Below, piece after piece: positions 20,504-32,925 of a stretch of DNA of 64,000 nt (its first letter is position 1; every line of letters begins with the position of its first letter). Below the pieces are notes generated by a model. That model was not told the origin of the DNA. It saw nothing but the letters and a program-made list of their open reading frames with translations, and searched no databases. The stretch is from Mesoplasma seiffertii ATCC 49495. Lineage in GTDB: Bacteria; Bacillota_I; Bacilli_A; Mycoplasmatales; Mycoplasmataceae. The position numbers were made by a program, and so were the translations under genes. Location: the NCBI RefSeq assembly GCF_000518725.1, contig NZ_KI912485.1, positions 189,866 through 253,865 of the forward strand, in the 5' to 3' direction.

Positions 20504-21952
20504 TTATACATTTTTTAAGAAATTTGGTTTCATTGAAGCAACTCAATTAGGGTTTGTATCCTGATCGAAATTATCATAAGATTCAACACTTTTTACATTT
20601 CAACTCGAAATATCTTGAATAAATTTTTTGGCATCTGTGAACATGTAACGCATATTAGTAACATTTGAAACATTCCAACTAGCAATATCTTGATTAAAAG
20701 ATTCAGCGTATCAGAACATTGCATTCATATTAGTTACATTCGAAACATCTCAAGCTGAAAGATCTTGATTAAAATTTTCTGCTTCAAAAAACATAAATTT
20801 CATGTCAGTTATGTTTGAAACATCTCAACTAGAAATGTCGCTGTTAAAATTACTGGCGTATCCAAAAATTTCGTTCATACTTGTTACATTAGATGTATTT
20901 CAAGATGAAAGCTTTTGATCAAAACTGCTGGCACCGTTAAACATTTCGTCCATACTAGTTACCTTAGAAACATCCCAACTGTCAAGAGGTTGGTTAAATT
21001 TTTTGGCATTACTAAACATAGCATTCATATTAGCTACGTTTGAAACATCTCAACTAGAAAGATCTTGATTAAAAACTCGAGCCTGGTAAAACATAGAACG
21101 CATATTAGTTATATTTGAGACATCTCAACCTGAAATATCTTGATCAAAATCACCACAAGCTATAAACATGCCTTCTAAACTTGTAACTTCTTCTGGTAAC
21201 TCCATAGGCATTTCTTTTACTCTTGTTGGCATTCTTGGCACTTGAATTTCACCTGCCTTATTTTTAAAAAAACCTATTTGCTTAATTGTCGTGGTATTAA
21301 GAGTTGCCAAATTTTGATCTTGAGTAGCGATTTCCTTACCACTAGCATCAACATAAACTGTTGCATTTCTGGGGAAGTTTTGTTTGATAGCTTTCTCGAT
21401 AACAAAAGAGTTTGCTCCAGTTAAATAATGCGTATTCTCGTTAATTAAAATTCTAACACTGACATCAACATAATTATTAAGAGACAATCGACCAATTAGA
21501 GAGAGCACTCCTGGAATTTTAACTTCTGCGAGTTTTTCATTAACAGCAGCTAAATTATTTAGTTGATAGATATCTTTAGTTTTAACAATATCTTCAATAT
21601 CTGTAGTTTTAATTTCAGTTTTAACAATAGTTCCCTTTGCATAGAATTTTAAGATCAACGAAGCAGGGGTTTTATAACCTTCTTCAACACTAAAATTTAT
21701 TTCAATATTTTCAAAATTAAATATTGAAACTTGTATGCTTTCAACCCCAATCGGTAATTCTGTAATATTTTTAATAGGCTCAATTGTTTCTTCAATCGTT
21801 TCGTATTTACCAATTGTTTCAATTTCGGCTTTAATTTTAAAGTCTAAAATATCAATATCCAAACCGTTATTTTGATTTCCACAAGCAATAACTGAAGTTG
21901 TTGTCGTTGTTGTTAAGCCAATTGCTCCTAGTAACATTAATAATTTTTTCAT
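20504..21952 (-). CDS. Surface lipoprotein with eight DUF285 repeats
   Basis: 482 residues. Lipobox Cys24. Residues 30-200 correspond to the module region of the 4025 lipoprotein, with identical landmarks such as NENTHYLTGANSFVIEKAI. Residues 205-270 contain TTIKQIGFF, EVTSLEGMF and FDQDISG. Residues 275-460 contain eight DUF285 units (W-D-V-S-N-V-T-N-M pattern); some tryptophans are TGG and others TGA. It is a longer paralogue of 4025-5197, sharing the C-terminal W-x-SMKP end. It probably binds host surfaces or mediates aggregation (family knowledge, not proven). A 276-base gap separates it from the next lipoprotein; no clear terminator was found there. Confidence 0.88.
20560..21130 (-). repeat. 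DUF285 repeat array, eight units
   Basis: Eight roughly 75-base units encode the W(D/N)VSNVTNMxxMFxxAxxFNQ pattern. Units are diverged in codons; both TGG and TGA code for the first tryptophan, arguing against recent homogenisation. Confidence 0.82.
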
Positions 21953-21980
21953 AGAAATTTTTCTCCTTGCTTATTGATTT

Positions 21981-24900
21981 TTAGGCAAAAAATTGAACAA
22001 TTTTTTTAGATTGAGATACTGTGTAAATTTTATTGTGAGCTTTATAAATTTTATTAAACTCAAGATAAGCGTCAAAACTAACGAACTTTGTAAGACTTTC
22101 AGCTGTCGGATTGCCAAGATCATCGGATACTCAAACAGTATTTTTTGTACCTTCATTTGTAGTAAAGTAAACTTTATCATTATGTTCAATAATTGATTGA
22201 ATTGGACCAATATTTAAACTAAATTTACTAATTCAAACTTGTTGTCTAAGAGATTCTACTTTTACAACATCACCATTTTTTAAACCGACATATAAAAATT
22301 CTGATCCAACAGTTAGTGAAGTAATACCATTGTCTTTGCTGATTGCAACTCCCAAGTCAATACTTTGGAAGTATTGACTATTACCAGCTTTAGCAATTCT
22401 TCCAAAATATCCATCATCAGATGCTAAGTAAAGATCATTTTTAAACACAATTTGTTTTACTCATTTTGGATTTCCATTAGGATAATTTCCCAATTCTAAT
22501 TGCTCAAGCTTGAAGTTTTGTCCCTCGCGACCAAAAGTTTCAATATTACCATCTCGACGTATAAAATATACACCGCCCATATAAGAAAGAGGCACGATTA
22601 TTTGATCAATCGCATTTGTATAGTTTCTATAAGCAGCTAATCGATAATCTCCCGAAGTTTGATTATTGGTATAAAAAATTGTGCTTTCAACATTATCTTT
22701 TGTAAGTTTTCCAGGACTTCTTGTAGTAATAATAATGTCATTTTCAAAAACCTGCATGTCGCTTATAGTTGGGACACCATTCTCAAACATATTTTGTGAG
22801 AGTAGTTTAGGGTCACTAGTAACTCCATTTAATGCATTGTCATAATCAAAACGATAAATGTTTCCTGTTTGAGCAATGAACGTCACAATACCTCCATCAC
22901 CATTTGTAGCAAGCTTGACAACTACTTCTCAAGGATTGCTTACTTTTTCCAAATCGGCATAAACAGCGCCATGAACGTTATTTGTTGGACCAATAGCAAT
23001 ATAGGCTAAAAATTTTCTAAAGTCATTTACATTTTCATTAACCTTACGAATTTGTGATCCTCATATTCAAAAACCACCGTCATTTTGATACATGTCTCTA
23101 ATTTCATAAAGTTCATATAAATCATTTTCAACTTTAAGATTTACTTCTGTAATTTCTTCATTTTTGTCAATTACATAAAGATGTTCTCTTTTGTTATAGT
23201 CAGCATCAGAGTTATATCGTCTTTTAGTGAAAAAAAGATTACTGCGTTGTTCAAAACTATCAACAACATCACCAGGAAGATTTTCAATTGGAGAAAATCC
23301 AGTAGGGGGTTTTTTACTTTCGGGATCAACTTCTCCTGCTTGAACTAAATCTCAATCTCCAGTATAAACTTTGGTGAAGTCATATTCATTTAGATATAAC
23401 AGTCCATGTGTTGTTTGAGCTTTATTAGCAGGTTGACCTCCAATAACTCCTTCAGGAAAACTATTTACATCAATATAAACTGGATATGTTAAACCACGAT
23501 CGTCATTAATTGATCACATTCCAATATAGTTAATTCCTGTTTCCTGAGCTCAGTTATAAACATCCTTAGCATCTTCAAGAGTAAATATACCTTTTTCAGT
23601 GTCATTAACTCCACTCATTGGAGTTGCTCCCATCATTGCATAAACATCAGCATCAGATATATTAGCATTGTAATGTTGGTTAATTGATTTTTGAATTTGG
23701 CGCATTGTGCTTTCCATAGCGGTAATTGCTAAATCAGCATTAGTTAAACCAGCTGCTGTTGCTTCTTCATAAATCTCATTACCATAGTCCATTAACATTG
23801 GATTAATTTTAGGAAGTTGACTAATGCCAACTCCAGCCTTTTGATATTCACTAATAAAAGTATCAACAACTTGATAACCTTTGTTAGGACCTTCAACTAA
23901 CCCATCAGGTAAGACTGCTACAGTTAATGAAAAGTCTCATTCTTTATCTACCTTTACCATATTTGCTAAAGTACGTGCCAACAAACGATTATCAGGAAGA
24001 TATTTGTCTTGTTGAGCATGTCCCTCAATATCAAAGTCGATAGCTTTAGTCATTCGTTCATTAACTAAGTCAGCTACTTCTTTTTGAAATTTTATTAAAG
24101 CATCAGCTAATAGCTGTTCAGCTTTTTGAGTATCTCCATTAGCTAATCTATTAGCAACAACTCATGGTAAATAAGTATCTGCTTCCATACAGGCATTATA
24201 TCCCCCATAAGAAATTTTGGTATTTCTAAAAATACCTCTAGAAGATAATGGTTTTAAAATATCAGGAATTAGCTTTTTGTTCAAATATCATCAATAAGCC
24301 TCTCATTCAGCCGTTGAGCTTTTGTCGATTCCAGCAAAAGAAATATCTAACTTATCTTTCTGATTAGCATCTTGAGCTGCAAATGATAAAGTCATATGCC
24401 TTAACTCGGGATTTTGACGAAGAACTTCTTCAACTCGATCTCCTTGATATAAGGCAGCATCAATATAAGGTGAAAAGTAAGTTGATTCGTTAGCCTTTGC
24501 CTTTGTTATCTGGTTACTTTTTAAACGATTAGGATTGGCTTCATCTCAAGTCTCAAAATAACTTTTGCCTTTTCCTGGTGGATTTGAAAGCTTAACTTTT
24601 TCAGGGTAAACACTAACTTTGAAAGTAACTGGTTTAGCTTTATCATATTTGATAGTGACTGTATCTTGACCATATCCATTAGAAGGTTCTCAAGTTAATC
24701 TAACCATGTCTCCAATTACTTTAGCTGAAGTCACAGCATTTTTTTGAGGATAAACATTAGTACCATATGATGGTGGTTCTGTAGTAACTTCTATTTTGCC
24801 AAAATAGTCAGCAGGTTTAATAATATTAACTCCCACATTAACACTTCCAGCTCCTGAATCATCAATAATAATTTTTTGATCTTTAATTGGTTGAATGACT

Positions 24901-25787
24901 GGAACGTTAACAACTGAAGAAGTAACATTAAATTCAATTGCTTTTGCTTGAGAAGAATTTACCTTGATTGTGGCATTTCCACTTTTTAAACTTTTAAGTA
25001 CTAAATGATTTTTCTTAGTCTCGCTAAGACTTGCACTAACAATATTTTGATCACTTGATGTAACTGAAATATCATGTTGATAAGGTTCATTATCAGCTGA
25101 AACAATCGCGATTGTACTTTCTTGAGATACCCCTAGTTTTTGATTAGCAATTAAAGCAAATTGTTGACTAGCCATAGGATCTTTTAGTTTAATGGCATCA
25201 ATTATTTCAAAAGTATTGGGTCCGTCTAATTCATAATATTTTCTTAAGGTAATTGTTATCGTTACATCAGTTTTTGAATTAGGATTAAAAGTCGCTATAA
25301 GACTTCTAACTCCTTCAATACTATCTTTGATTTCTGCCAAAGTTTTATTAAGGTGAGGTAAATCTCTTAAACCCTTAAGCGCCACAATATCAGGATGATT
25401 TTGAATATCAGTGGCTTTAATAATGACAGTTTCTGGTGGTAATGTTGGTTCTTTTTCTGCAATTGCTCCATAAATAATAAACGTATCTTCACCAATTAGC
25501 TCATAGTTTTTTTCTAAAACAATAGTTACTAAAACGTCAGTACTGTTAATCAATGATGAGGTTAAACTTTTAACCCCATCAATTTGCACTTTTTTTAATT
25601 CTTTTTTAACTTCAGTAAACGAAGCTAATTCGCTAATACTTGTTATTTGAGTATTTGATTGAATTTCTTCTAAAGTAATTGTTATTTTTTCGTTATTTTC
25701 TTCGGCAGTTTTACTGCAAGCGATTAGAGCAAAACTAGTTGCCACTGACATTGATGTTGCTCCTAAAAGTGCTAATAATTTTTTCAT
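21981..25787 (-). CDS. Giant GH18-like (chitinase-fold) lipoprotein with C-terminal propeller-like tail
   Basis: 1268 residues, read through many TGA tryptophans. Order: lipobox Cys24; two copies of the shared lipoprotein module (about residues 30-120 and 120-210, ending FIIYGAI and FEIIDAI); a bacterial Ig-like domain (SSDQNIVSA to NATIKVNSS); a second Ig-like domain starting VIQPIKDQK and containing NVYPQKNAVTSA; a GH18-like domain about 440-800 with SYGGYNACMEA, the active-site pattern KAIDFDIEGH (D584, D586, E588) and NPMLMDYGN; and residues 805-1268, a tail of repeated beta-strand-like segments (YLASDDG, FIRRDGN, YVGLKNGD) resembling a propeller. GH18 enzymes cut chitin or N-acetylglucosamine polymers. 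Activity is not shown. A paralogue lies directly upstream. Confidence 0.82.
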
Positions 25788-25826
25788 AATTAAGTCCTCT
25801 TCTTACCTTCTGTGATTTAGTGACAA

Positions 25827-27752
25827 TTATTTTAAAGCAACTCAGTCTCCAGTGTAAGCTTTAGTAAAGTCATACTCGTTTAAGTATAAAAGACCATGAG
25901 TTGTTTGAGATTTGTTTCCAGCTTGACCTCCAAGAACTCCTTCAGGATAACTGTCTGGGTCAATATAAACTGCAGAACTAAGTCCACGATCATCATTAAT
26001 TGATCACATTGAAATATAAGAAATTCCCACTTTATGTCCTCAATTATAAATTTCTTTAGCATCTTCTAAGGTAAAGACTCCAACTTCAGTATCGTTAACT
26101 CCGCTCATTGGAGTTACTCCCATCATTTGGTAAGCATCTTTATCTGATAACTCTACTCCATAATGTTTCTTAATTGAATTAACCATTTGCACTTTTGTTG
26201 ATTCCATTGCTGCAATTGCTAAATCAGCATTAGTTAAACCATCATCAATTGCTTCTTGATAAATATGATTTCCATAATCCATTACCATTGGGTTAATTGT
26301 TGGTAAGTTTTTAATATCAACACCAGCTTTTTTGTATTCTTCAATAAAAGCATCTACTACTTGATAACCTTTGTCAGGTCCTTCAACTAGTCCTTCAGGT
26401 AAAACAGCTACAGTTAATGAAAAGTCTCATTCTTTATCTTTTTTAACCATTCCTGCTAGTGTTCTCGCTAATAAACGAGTATCTTCGTTATACTCATCAC
26501 CTTGAGCATGTCCTTCAATATCAAAGTCAATGGCTTTAGTCATTGGTTGTTTAACTAAATCGGCAATTTCTTTTTGGAACCCTATTAAGGCTGTTTCTAA
26601 CATGTTTTGAGCTGCCTGAGCATTATTTTTTGCTAACTTATTAGCAATAACTCATGGTAAATAAGTTTCTGCTTCCATACAGGCATTGTAACCTCCATAT
26701 GAAACTTTGGTATTTTTGAAAAATCCAGCATCAACTAATGGTTGTAAAATATCGGGAACTAATTTTCTATTTAGATATCATCAATATGCTTCTCATTCAG
26801 CATTGGTACTTTTGTCAATTCCAGCAAATGAAATATCTAGTTTGTCTTTTTGATTAGCATCTTGAGCTGCAAAAGCTAAAGTTAAATGATCAAAGTTTTT
26901 ATTTTGTTGAATTATTTCTTTAACTTGATCTCCTTGATATAAGGCAGCATCAATATAAGGTGAAAAATAAGTATTAGGATTTTTGGCTACTTGCGGAATA
27001 ACATCATTTTTCTCACGATTAGGATTAGCTTCTTTTCAATCTCAATAAGCACTTTTTCCTTTGCCAGGAGGATTTGCAATTGGTTGATTACGGTTAAGTA
27101 CACTTGCTTTAAAAGTAACTGGTTTTGCTTGCCCAAAGCTAACTGTTACTTTATCTTGACCTAAACCACTAGCTTGATTTCAATGGAGAGTTACTTGGTC
27201 TCCACTGATCTCAGCAGTAGTTACGGCATCTTTTTGAGGATATACATTTTCCCCATATTTTGGGGGTTCAGATTTAATTTCCAAAGTACTTTTATCATTA
27301 GCTGGTTTAGTAATGTTTAAAGTAAATGTCACTGATTGATTTCCCTTATCATCGGCAAAGATTTTTTGATCTTTGATTGGTTGAATAATTGGAATCGCTA
27401 CTTTTAAAACCTCAACATTAAACTCAATTTTGTTTTGTTCTGATGTTGCTACAGTAATTGTTGCTTTTCCAACAGCTAGTCCCACTAAAGAGATCTCAGC
27501 ATTATTTGCCGAACTAGTTTTAACACTTACAATCTCACTTGCACTTGATGATACTGTTAAATCGCCTAAAAGAGGATTTCCGCTAGTTGTTTGAATTAAA
27601 ATTGTTTGTTGTTGATCTACACCAATTGTTAGATCAGAAATGGCTGCCAAAATATCACTGTTATCACTTGTTTGGGATTTACAGGCGATAACTGTTGTTG
27701 CTGCCCCCGTAGTAATTCCAATTGCTGCTAAAATTGATAATAATTTTCTCAT
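25827..27752 (-). CDS. GH18-like (chitinase-fold) lipoprotein
   Basis: 641 residues. The ATG at 27752 is chosen because it puts the lipobox Cys at residue 24 as in every other lipoprotein here and gives better GGAG spacing; 27758 is the alternative. Order: signal peptide; Ig-like domain; second Ig-like domain with KDQKIFADD and NVYPQKDAVTTA; GH18-like domain with SYGGYNACMEA, KAIDFDIEGH (catalytic Glu413) and NPMVMDYGNHIYQEA; stop at KAYTGDW, exactly where the 1268-residue paralogue starts its long tail. It lacks the lipoprotein modules of the larger one. The 39-base gap to the larger gene implies co-transcription. It probably degrades or binds chitin-like sugar polymers of an insect host (inference). 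Confidence 0.82.
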
Positions 27753-27864
27753 AATCATTCTCTCCTTTTCAACGCGTATTTAAGTGTCTTAAATAGTGAA
27801 AAAAATTTCTTAATATATTCAGTTTTTGATCTTTATGGCACTAACGCTCAACTATTAATCTAAC

Positions 27865-27918
27865 AAAAAAAAAAAAAAACAAGAGTTTGTCCCATTTCGG
27901 GACAAAATCTCCTGTTTT
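27865..27918 (-). promoter_or_regulatory. Hairpin plus T15 tract upstream of GH18 lipoprotein
   Basis: On the minus strand ACAGGAG-ATTTTGTCCC pairs with GGGACAAA-CTCTTGT around GAAA, followed by 15 T (27865-27879). It is a terminator for the 28175/28731 unit by position, but the long tract lies 113 bases before a lipoprotein start, like the elements at 3926 and 51656. Confidence 0.7.
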
Positions 27919-28174
27919 AATGTTTTTTAACAATTTTAAAGCATTTTTGTAATTTATATTTTACCAAATATAAACTTATAATGTGTATTTATCTTTGACA
28001 TTTTTATAAAAACTTATTGCTGATCACCTATAATGAATAGCATAATTTAAATGTAGCTGATTGAAAAATTCAAGTCAAGGAAATATCGACTAGTTCATAA
28101 ATATTAAAGTACCACTTTTTTTATAAGAAAATATATCAACATTAAATGTCATTAAGTTTAAATAATATTACTTT
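27919..28174. other. AT-rich non-coding gap
   Basis: No coding frame with a ribosome site and no RNA-like structure is apparent. The gap between the GH18 lipoprotein start (27752) and the next gene (28175) holds only the hairpin/T15 element and AT-rich sequence. Confidence 0.5.
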
Positions 28175-28717
28175 TTATTTTATAATTCTGCTTTTATTAC
28201 CACTTGTTTTTTTATAAGTTGGCAATACTTTACTCGTTGAAGATGATACTTTATTATTTGATGTAATAATCTTATTGTTATTACTTTTTTGAATATTATC
28301 GAAAGTCAAAGGTGTTTCTGAAGACTTAACTGAAATTTCAGGTGAAATGAAATCATTATTAAAATTAGACACAGAGAAATTCTTTGCACGGTCTCTTTCC
28401 AACGCTGAACTCACCATCTTTTTTAATTCAATCATTTTTCTGGGACCTCTATTAGTTACTGAAGGTCTTATAGAATAAGCTCCTTTGCGATTATCTCTTA
28501 TTGAGTTTTGAATTTCAGCTTTCAGCGATTCCAAAATTTCTTCATCATTTCAAATATGTTCTTCTCCTAATAACAAAATAACATTTTCCAATATTATTGC
28601 TTCTACTTTGGAATAGAAATATTCTTTTTCTTTGCTATCGCCAATTGCCGCAATAAAAATTATGAAAAGAATAAATATAATAACTCCTATAATCAATAAT
28701 CAATATCATCCTTGCAT
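28175..28717 (-). CDS. Small single-helix membrane protein coupled to defence helicase
   Basis: 180 residues, unknown family. An N-terminal Trp-rich hydrophobic helix (residues 2-26) anchors the protein. Residues 30-80 are acidic helices, and residues 80-180 are a Ser/Asn/Lys-rich linker ending in a basic tail (KSRIIK), with an RPSVTNRGPR turn. The start lies 13 bases after the helicase stop with AGAGGT between, so it is second in a two-gene unit. Membrane partners often accompany defence NTPases; that role here is inferred. It ends at a hairpin with a T15 tail. Confidence 0.65.
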
Positions 28718-28730
28718 ATTTTACCTCTTT

Positions 28731-31700
28731 CTAATTTATGGTCTTTAAATATTCAGAAATTTCCATTTTTATAGAATCTATGAAACTTTCTTTTATTAAT
28801 GAATTCTTATTTCACCACTGAGTAGACAAAATGCGTTTAAACCTTCAACCTCTATTTTCTAAAAAAATTTGACGTTCTACATCTCGTTGTCTTTGATATT
28901 CCGATGAGTGATATGATCACCCATCACACTCAATCGCTAATATGTACTTATTAAGTTCAGAATGATATATTGCTTGATCAATCTTAAATCCCGAACATTC
29001 TACTTGTGTTTTTAAAGATAATTCCGGAGGCAATATTTTAATTATTGCATCATATACTTCTTCTTCAAAGTGTGAATCAAATTCTATTTGATCAAAAGTA
29101 TTTTTTATAACCTCTGTTTGATTTTTTAACAAAACTTGAACTTCATCGGAATACAATCCTGCTGGCTTCTGCAATTTCTCGCAGTACTCTAAAAATTGCT
29201 TAAAATGAACTGCTCCAACTGAGTTTGGACTTGGATTCATACGTTCAGAATTAATTGATTTTACAACATACATTTTTTCTTTTGCACGTGTTATTGCAAC
29301 ATTTAATCGTCGTTCTCCACCTTCAATATTAATTGGCCCGAAGTTATTTCGAAAATTTCCATTTTCGTCTTCAGCAAATCCAATTGAAAAAATAATTATA
29401 TCTCTTTCATCACCTTGAACATTTTCTATATTTTTAATAAATAAACTTTCACCATGCTCTTTTAAATTATAAATATTATAAATATCTACGTTTTGACTTG
29501 CTAGTAATTCAACTTTATCTTCGATAAGCTTTTGTTGTTCAGAGTTAAAAGTAATTATTCCTATACTTTTTTGGCTATCCTTTTTAACAATTTTCTTTAG
29601 TAACTTGATTACCTCATCAGCCTCGACTAAATTTATTCGATTTATTCTTTGTCCATCAACGTTAATGACTTCAATAGGTTTTGATTCAAATGTTGGATCA
29701 CTAATAACATTTAAATTTCCTTCATAATATTTGTGATTAGAGAACTGAATTAGCTCTTCAAATTTACTTCTATAATGAAAACTTAACATAAACTTACGGT
29801 ATTTACCTTTTGCAAAATCAATTAAACTCGTTTGATTTGAAAAGTTTACAATGTCTTCTTCAAAATTGGAAACTTCATCATCAACATCGTTTTCAATATT
29901 AGTTCGAGATTGAAAAAAATTAGATGGCGATAACTGTTTATCATCTCCAGAAATTATATATTTTTCTGCTCGATACATTGCGGGTAAGCATTTTTCGGTA
30001 AAAATTTGAGATGCCTCATCAAATATACAATAATCGAATTCTCCTTTGTCAATCGGCAGCAACTTGTGATTTGCGATTGTTTCTGGTGATGCTAAAATAA
30101 TTGGAAACATAGTTTCAATTATTGGATAATAATTTTTAAATCATGTAGTAAGACGAACATGATTTCTAACTGATTCAATGTTTCTTCCCATTCTATTAAA
30201 TAGTGTTGCTACGCTTCTAACAGTATTAGTTTCAACATCATTATATTGACCATTTTTAACAATCTTAACAATATTATTAATATGTCGATTATAGATTCCA
30301 TTTAAATCTGCTTCAGCTTTATTTTTAAACAATAGCTGCAATTTATAACTTCAATTAGAATTAATGAAAGTCAACTTTTCCTCATGCATTTTTTCAAAAT
30401 GATTAATAAAAATTTCTTTAACTGTAAAACTACTTAAACTTAACTCGTTTTGAGTGAGAGTCTTAATTAAAGATAGTAACTTCATTACGTTCTCTATCTC
30501 ATATTTATAAGCAAATGCAGCAATTTCTTGCTTAAGCTCTACAAATTCTTGTGTCTTAATATAATTTTTATATTTCTTTTTTTTGAAAAAAGAAATATTT
30601 GAACTTATATTATTGTAATTAATTTTATTAAATAAAAACTTTGACATACTTGCTTCTTGTTTTATAACAGATTTTCAAACATTACTATAAGAATAATCCA
30701 GGTCAAGAAGATTCTTCAAATTATTTAAATCAATTCAAAATTCATTTTTAACAATCATATCTAAATCTGATTTTATCTCAAAACTTAGTGTATTCTCTTT
30801 TCTTATACCATCAGTTCTTTTTACTTCATAAACATCTCTTAAGAAGCTCATATATCGATTGCCATCATTAGTGTTCATTAATACCTTATATTCTTTAATC
30901 TTATTAAAAATTTCAGTTATTTCATCATCATATTTATTAAAGTTAACATGTAATCGTTTATCGTCCTGTATCAATTTTTGAATTTTATAATATAAATTCG
31001 CAACTTTTTGATGCACATCTTTTGCTTTTTCATTGTTATGAAGCATAAGTGTAAATTCATTCAGTTTATTTAATTTATCGTATACTACTGTGGAAGCAAC
31101 TTTTTTTTCTGTAATAAAAAGGCTTTTTTTCTCTTTATATATAATATTTGCAATTAAGTTAACAATTGTTTGTGACTTACCAGTTCCTGGAGGACCAAAA
31201 ATAAAAGTAGACTCTTTCAGAGCATTTAAGACTGCATTTTTTTGAGAATAATCCAATACTGAAATAGTTTTAATATCTTTCTCTGTTGCTTCCTGAGCCT
31301 TTATTAAAGAATTGTATTCTTCCCCAGCAAGAGTCTCAAAAAAAGCAGTATCACTTTCAATTAGTTCATAAGCTGCCAAAATATTACTTGCAGCCAAATC
31401 AAATAATCCAATAGCCACAACTTTTACAGGATAAGCATATAAACCAACTTTTTTAAATTCTAAGAACTTTGCAACTTCATCAACTTTTGAAGATGAACTA
31501 ATATCTTCGTAATCGTTATTAAAAATATCAGCTATGAAATTAGACTCATCAACTAGTTTAATTCCTGCAGCATTAAGTAATTTTGTAATTGTATCTCTTG
31601 TCAATTCTTCTGATTTAAAATCCTCAGAATTGTATTCATAAAAATCTCACTTAATTGAGTTCTTTTGAGCTAATAAATTCATTAGAGCATTATTAAAAAT

Positions 31701-32156
31701 AACATCATTTTCAATTTTAAAAGTAAATTCTTTTAAGTTGTCCTTTTCGATTGTTACTTTTTGTAAAAATAATGGTGCTCTAAAATAATCTTTATCATTT
31801 TTTGAAATCATTCCCTCTATGAAATATTTGCCAATATAAAAACAATCTTGATTGCGCTCAGATATTAATAATTTATTTTTAGAGATGATTGTCTTCAGCT
31901 CTTTTGCGTAGCTATTTATTTTTATAAATTCTTTTGAATCTGGTTCAGCCTTTGTAATTCTGAAATCGATATTTATTAAATTTTCTCTTAAAGAATTCTT
32001 TAAACTTTTACCATTAAGAATCAATTCAAACTTTTGAAACTTAAATAGGTTAATTGTATTTGATCTCTTAATAAAGCTATTATAGTAAATGCTTCCTCTT
32101 CTATTGGTTGATAAGAGTCTTGTTTTAAATTCCTTGATTAATGCTTTGCTTTCCAT
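28731..32156 (-). CDS. DUF4011-like helicase with C-terminal Vsr-type nuclease (Hhe-like defence protein)
   Basis: 1141 residues, one gene spanning many TGA codons. Residues 1-200 resemble the DUF4011 N-terminal domain (RLLSTNRRGS, then FRAPLFLQKVTI). A superfamily 1 helicase follows: Walker A FGPPGTGKSQ (Lys327), a long helical insertion of about residues 400-690, Walker B IFDEASQIF (Asp713), and later AITRAKEKMYV (motif VI). Residues 1060-1130 match the Vsr-like REase_MTES_1575 fold: AIECDG (Glu1076, Asp1078), HSSEYQRQRDVERQ, LENRGWRFKRILSTQWW. This order is that of the reported DUF4011-helicase-Vsr defence protein Hhe. It probably cuts invading DNA. A membrane protein gene follows. Confidence 0.85.
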
Positions 32157-32225
32157 ACTTGTCCTTTTTTCTTTAAATATAAAATTATTATAGCAATAAA
32201 ATTAATACAGCACTTTGAAAATAAA

Positions 32226-32256
32226 AATAAAGAGAAAATTATCTTTCCTCTTTATT
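32226..32256 (-). terminator. Terminator of nagA unit
   Basis: AATAAAGAG / CTCTTTATT arms flank a loop that includes the stop of the membrane-protein gene; a T-rich stretch follows in the minus direction. Confidence 0.65.
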
Positions 32257-32925
32257 CAATCATTGCTCAAGGTCTTCTTGTTCTTTAAGTTTTTGATTTA
32301 GTTCTTCATCTAAAAAAGGATTTTTATCTGAACCACTGGGTTTAACAAATTCATTAACTTCAAGATCACTTTGTTTATGATTTTTAGGTGGTGATTTTGC
32401 TAATAACTTTTCAGCATCACTTTGTTGATTAATAAGCTTTTTAACTTTCGCTTGTTTAACTTCTTGAGCTGCTAAATATTCTTTTTGATATAAAAAGATT
32501 TGCTCGTTAATTCTTGAAAGCGATTCGAAAATTGCTCCCAAAATCATTGATATAAAGATTAATGGATACATGACATAGAAACTAATCATTCCAGCTTGTT
32601 TAGAAGCTGTTAACTCAATGATTACTAAAGTTACTGCTAATAAGGCACTGATACTATAATTACCAAAAGATATTCATAATTTTTGTTTGTCTTTTTGTTG
32701 ATAACTATATCCTGACTTATCTTTTAGATAATTACGTAACCCGATGTAAATTCCTAAAGCGATTACTCCTAAAACCACTAAAATAATGCTAATAGTTATC
32801 GCAGTTGACTGTTGAGCAAAGATTCCCTTTCAAAGCTGAACAAACACTGTTAATGGGGCAATTAATAAAAATATTGAGGCAACGGTTGCAAGATACTTTA
32901 CAAAGGTATAAGTTTTAATATTCAT
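32239..32925 (-). CDS. Four-helix membrane protein with cytoplasmic coiled tail
   Basis: 228 residues, family not recognised. Four hydrophobic segments: residues 9-33, 45-65, about 91-108, and 115-135. A hydrophilic tail of about 90 residues follows, with a Lys/Glu coiled coil (EVKQAKVKKLINQQ) and a Ser/Pro/Asn linker. The start overlaps the end of nagA by 11 bases, so it is translationally coupled to it. Lineage-specific proteins of this type are common in mollicutes; a function with amino-sugar use is not supported by sequence. Confidence 0.7.
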
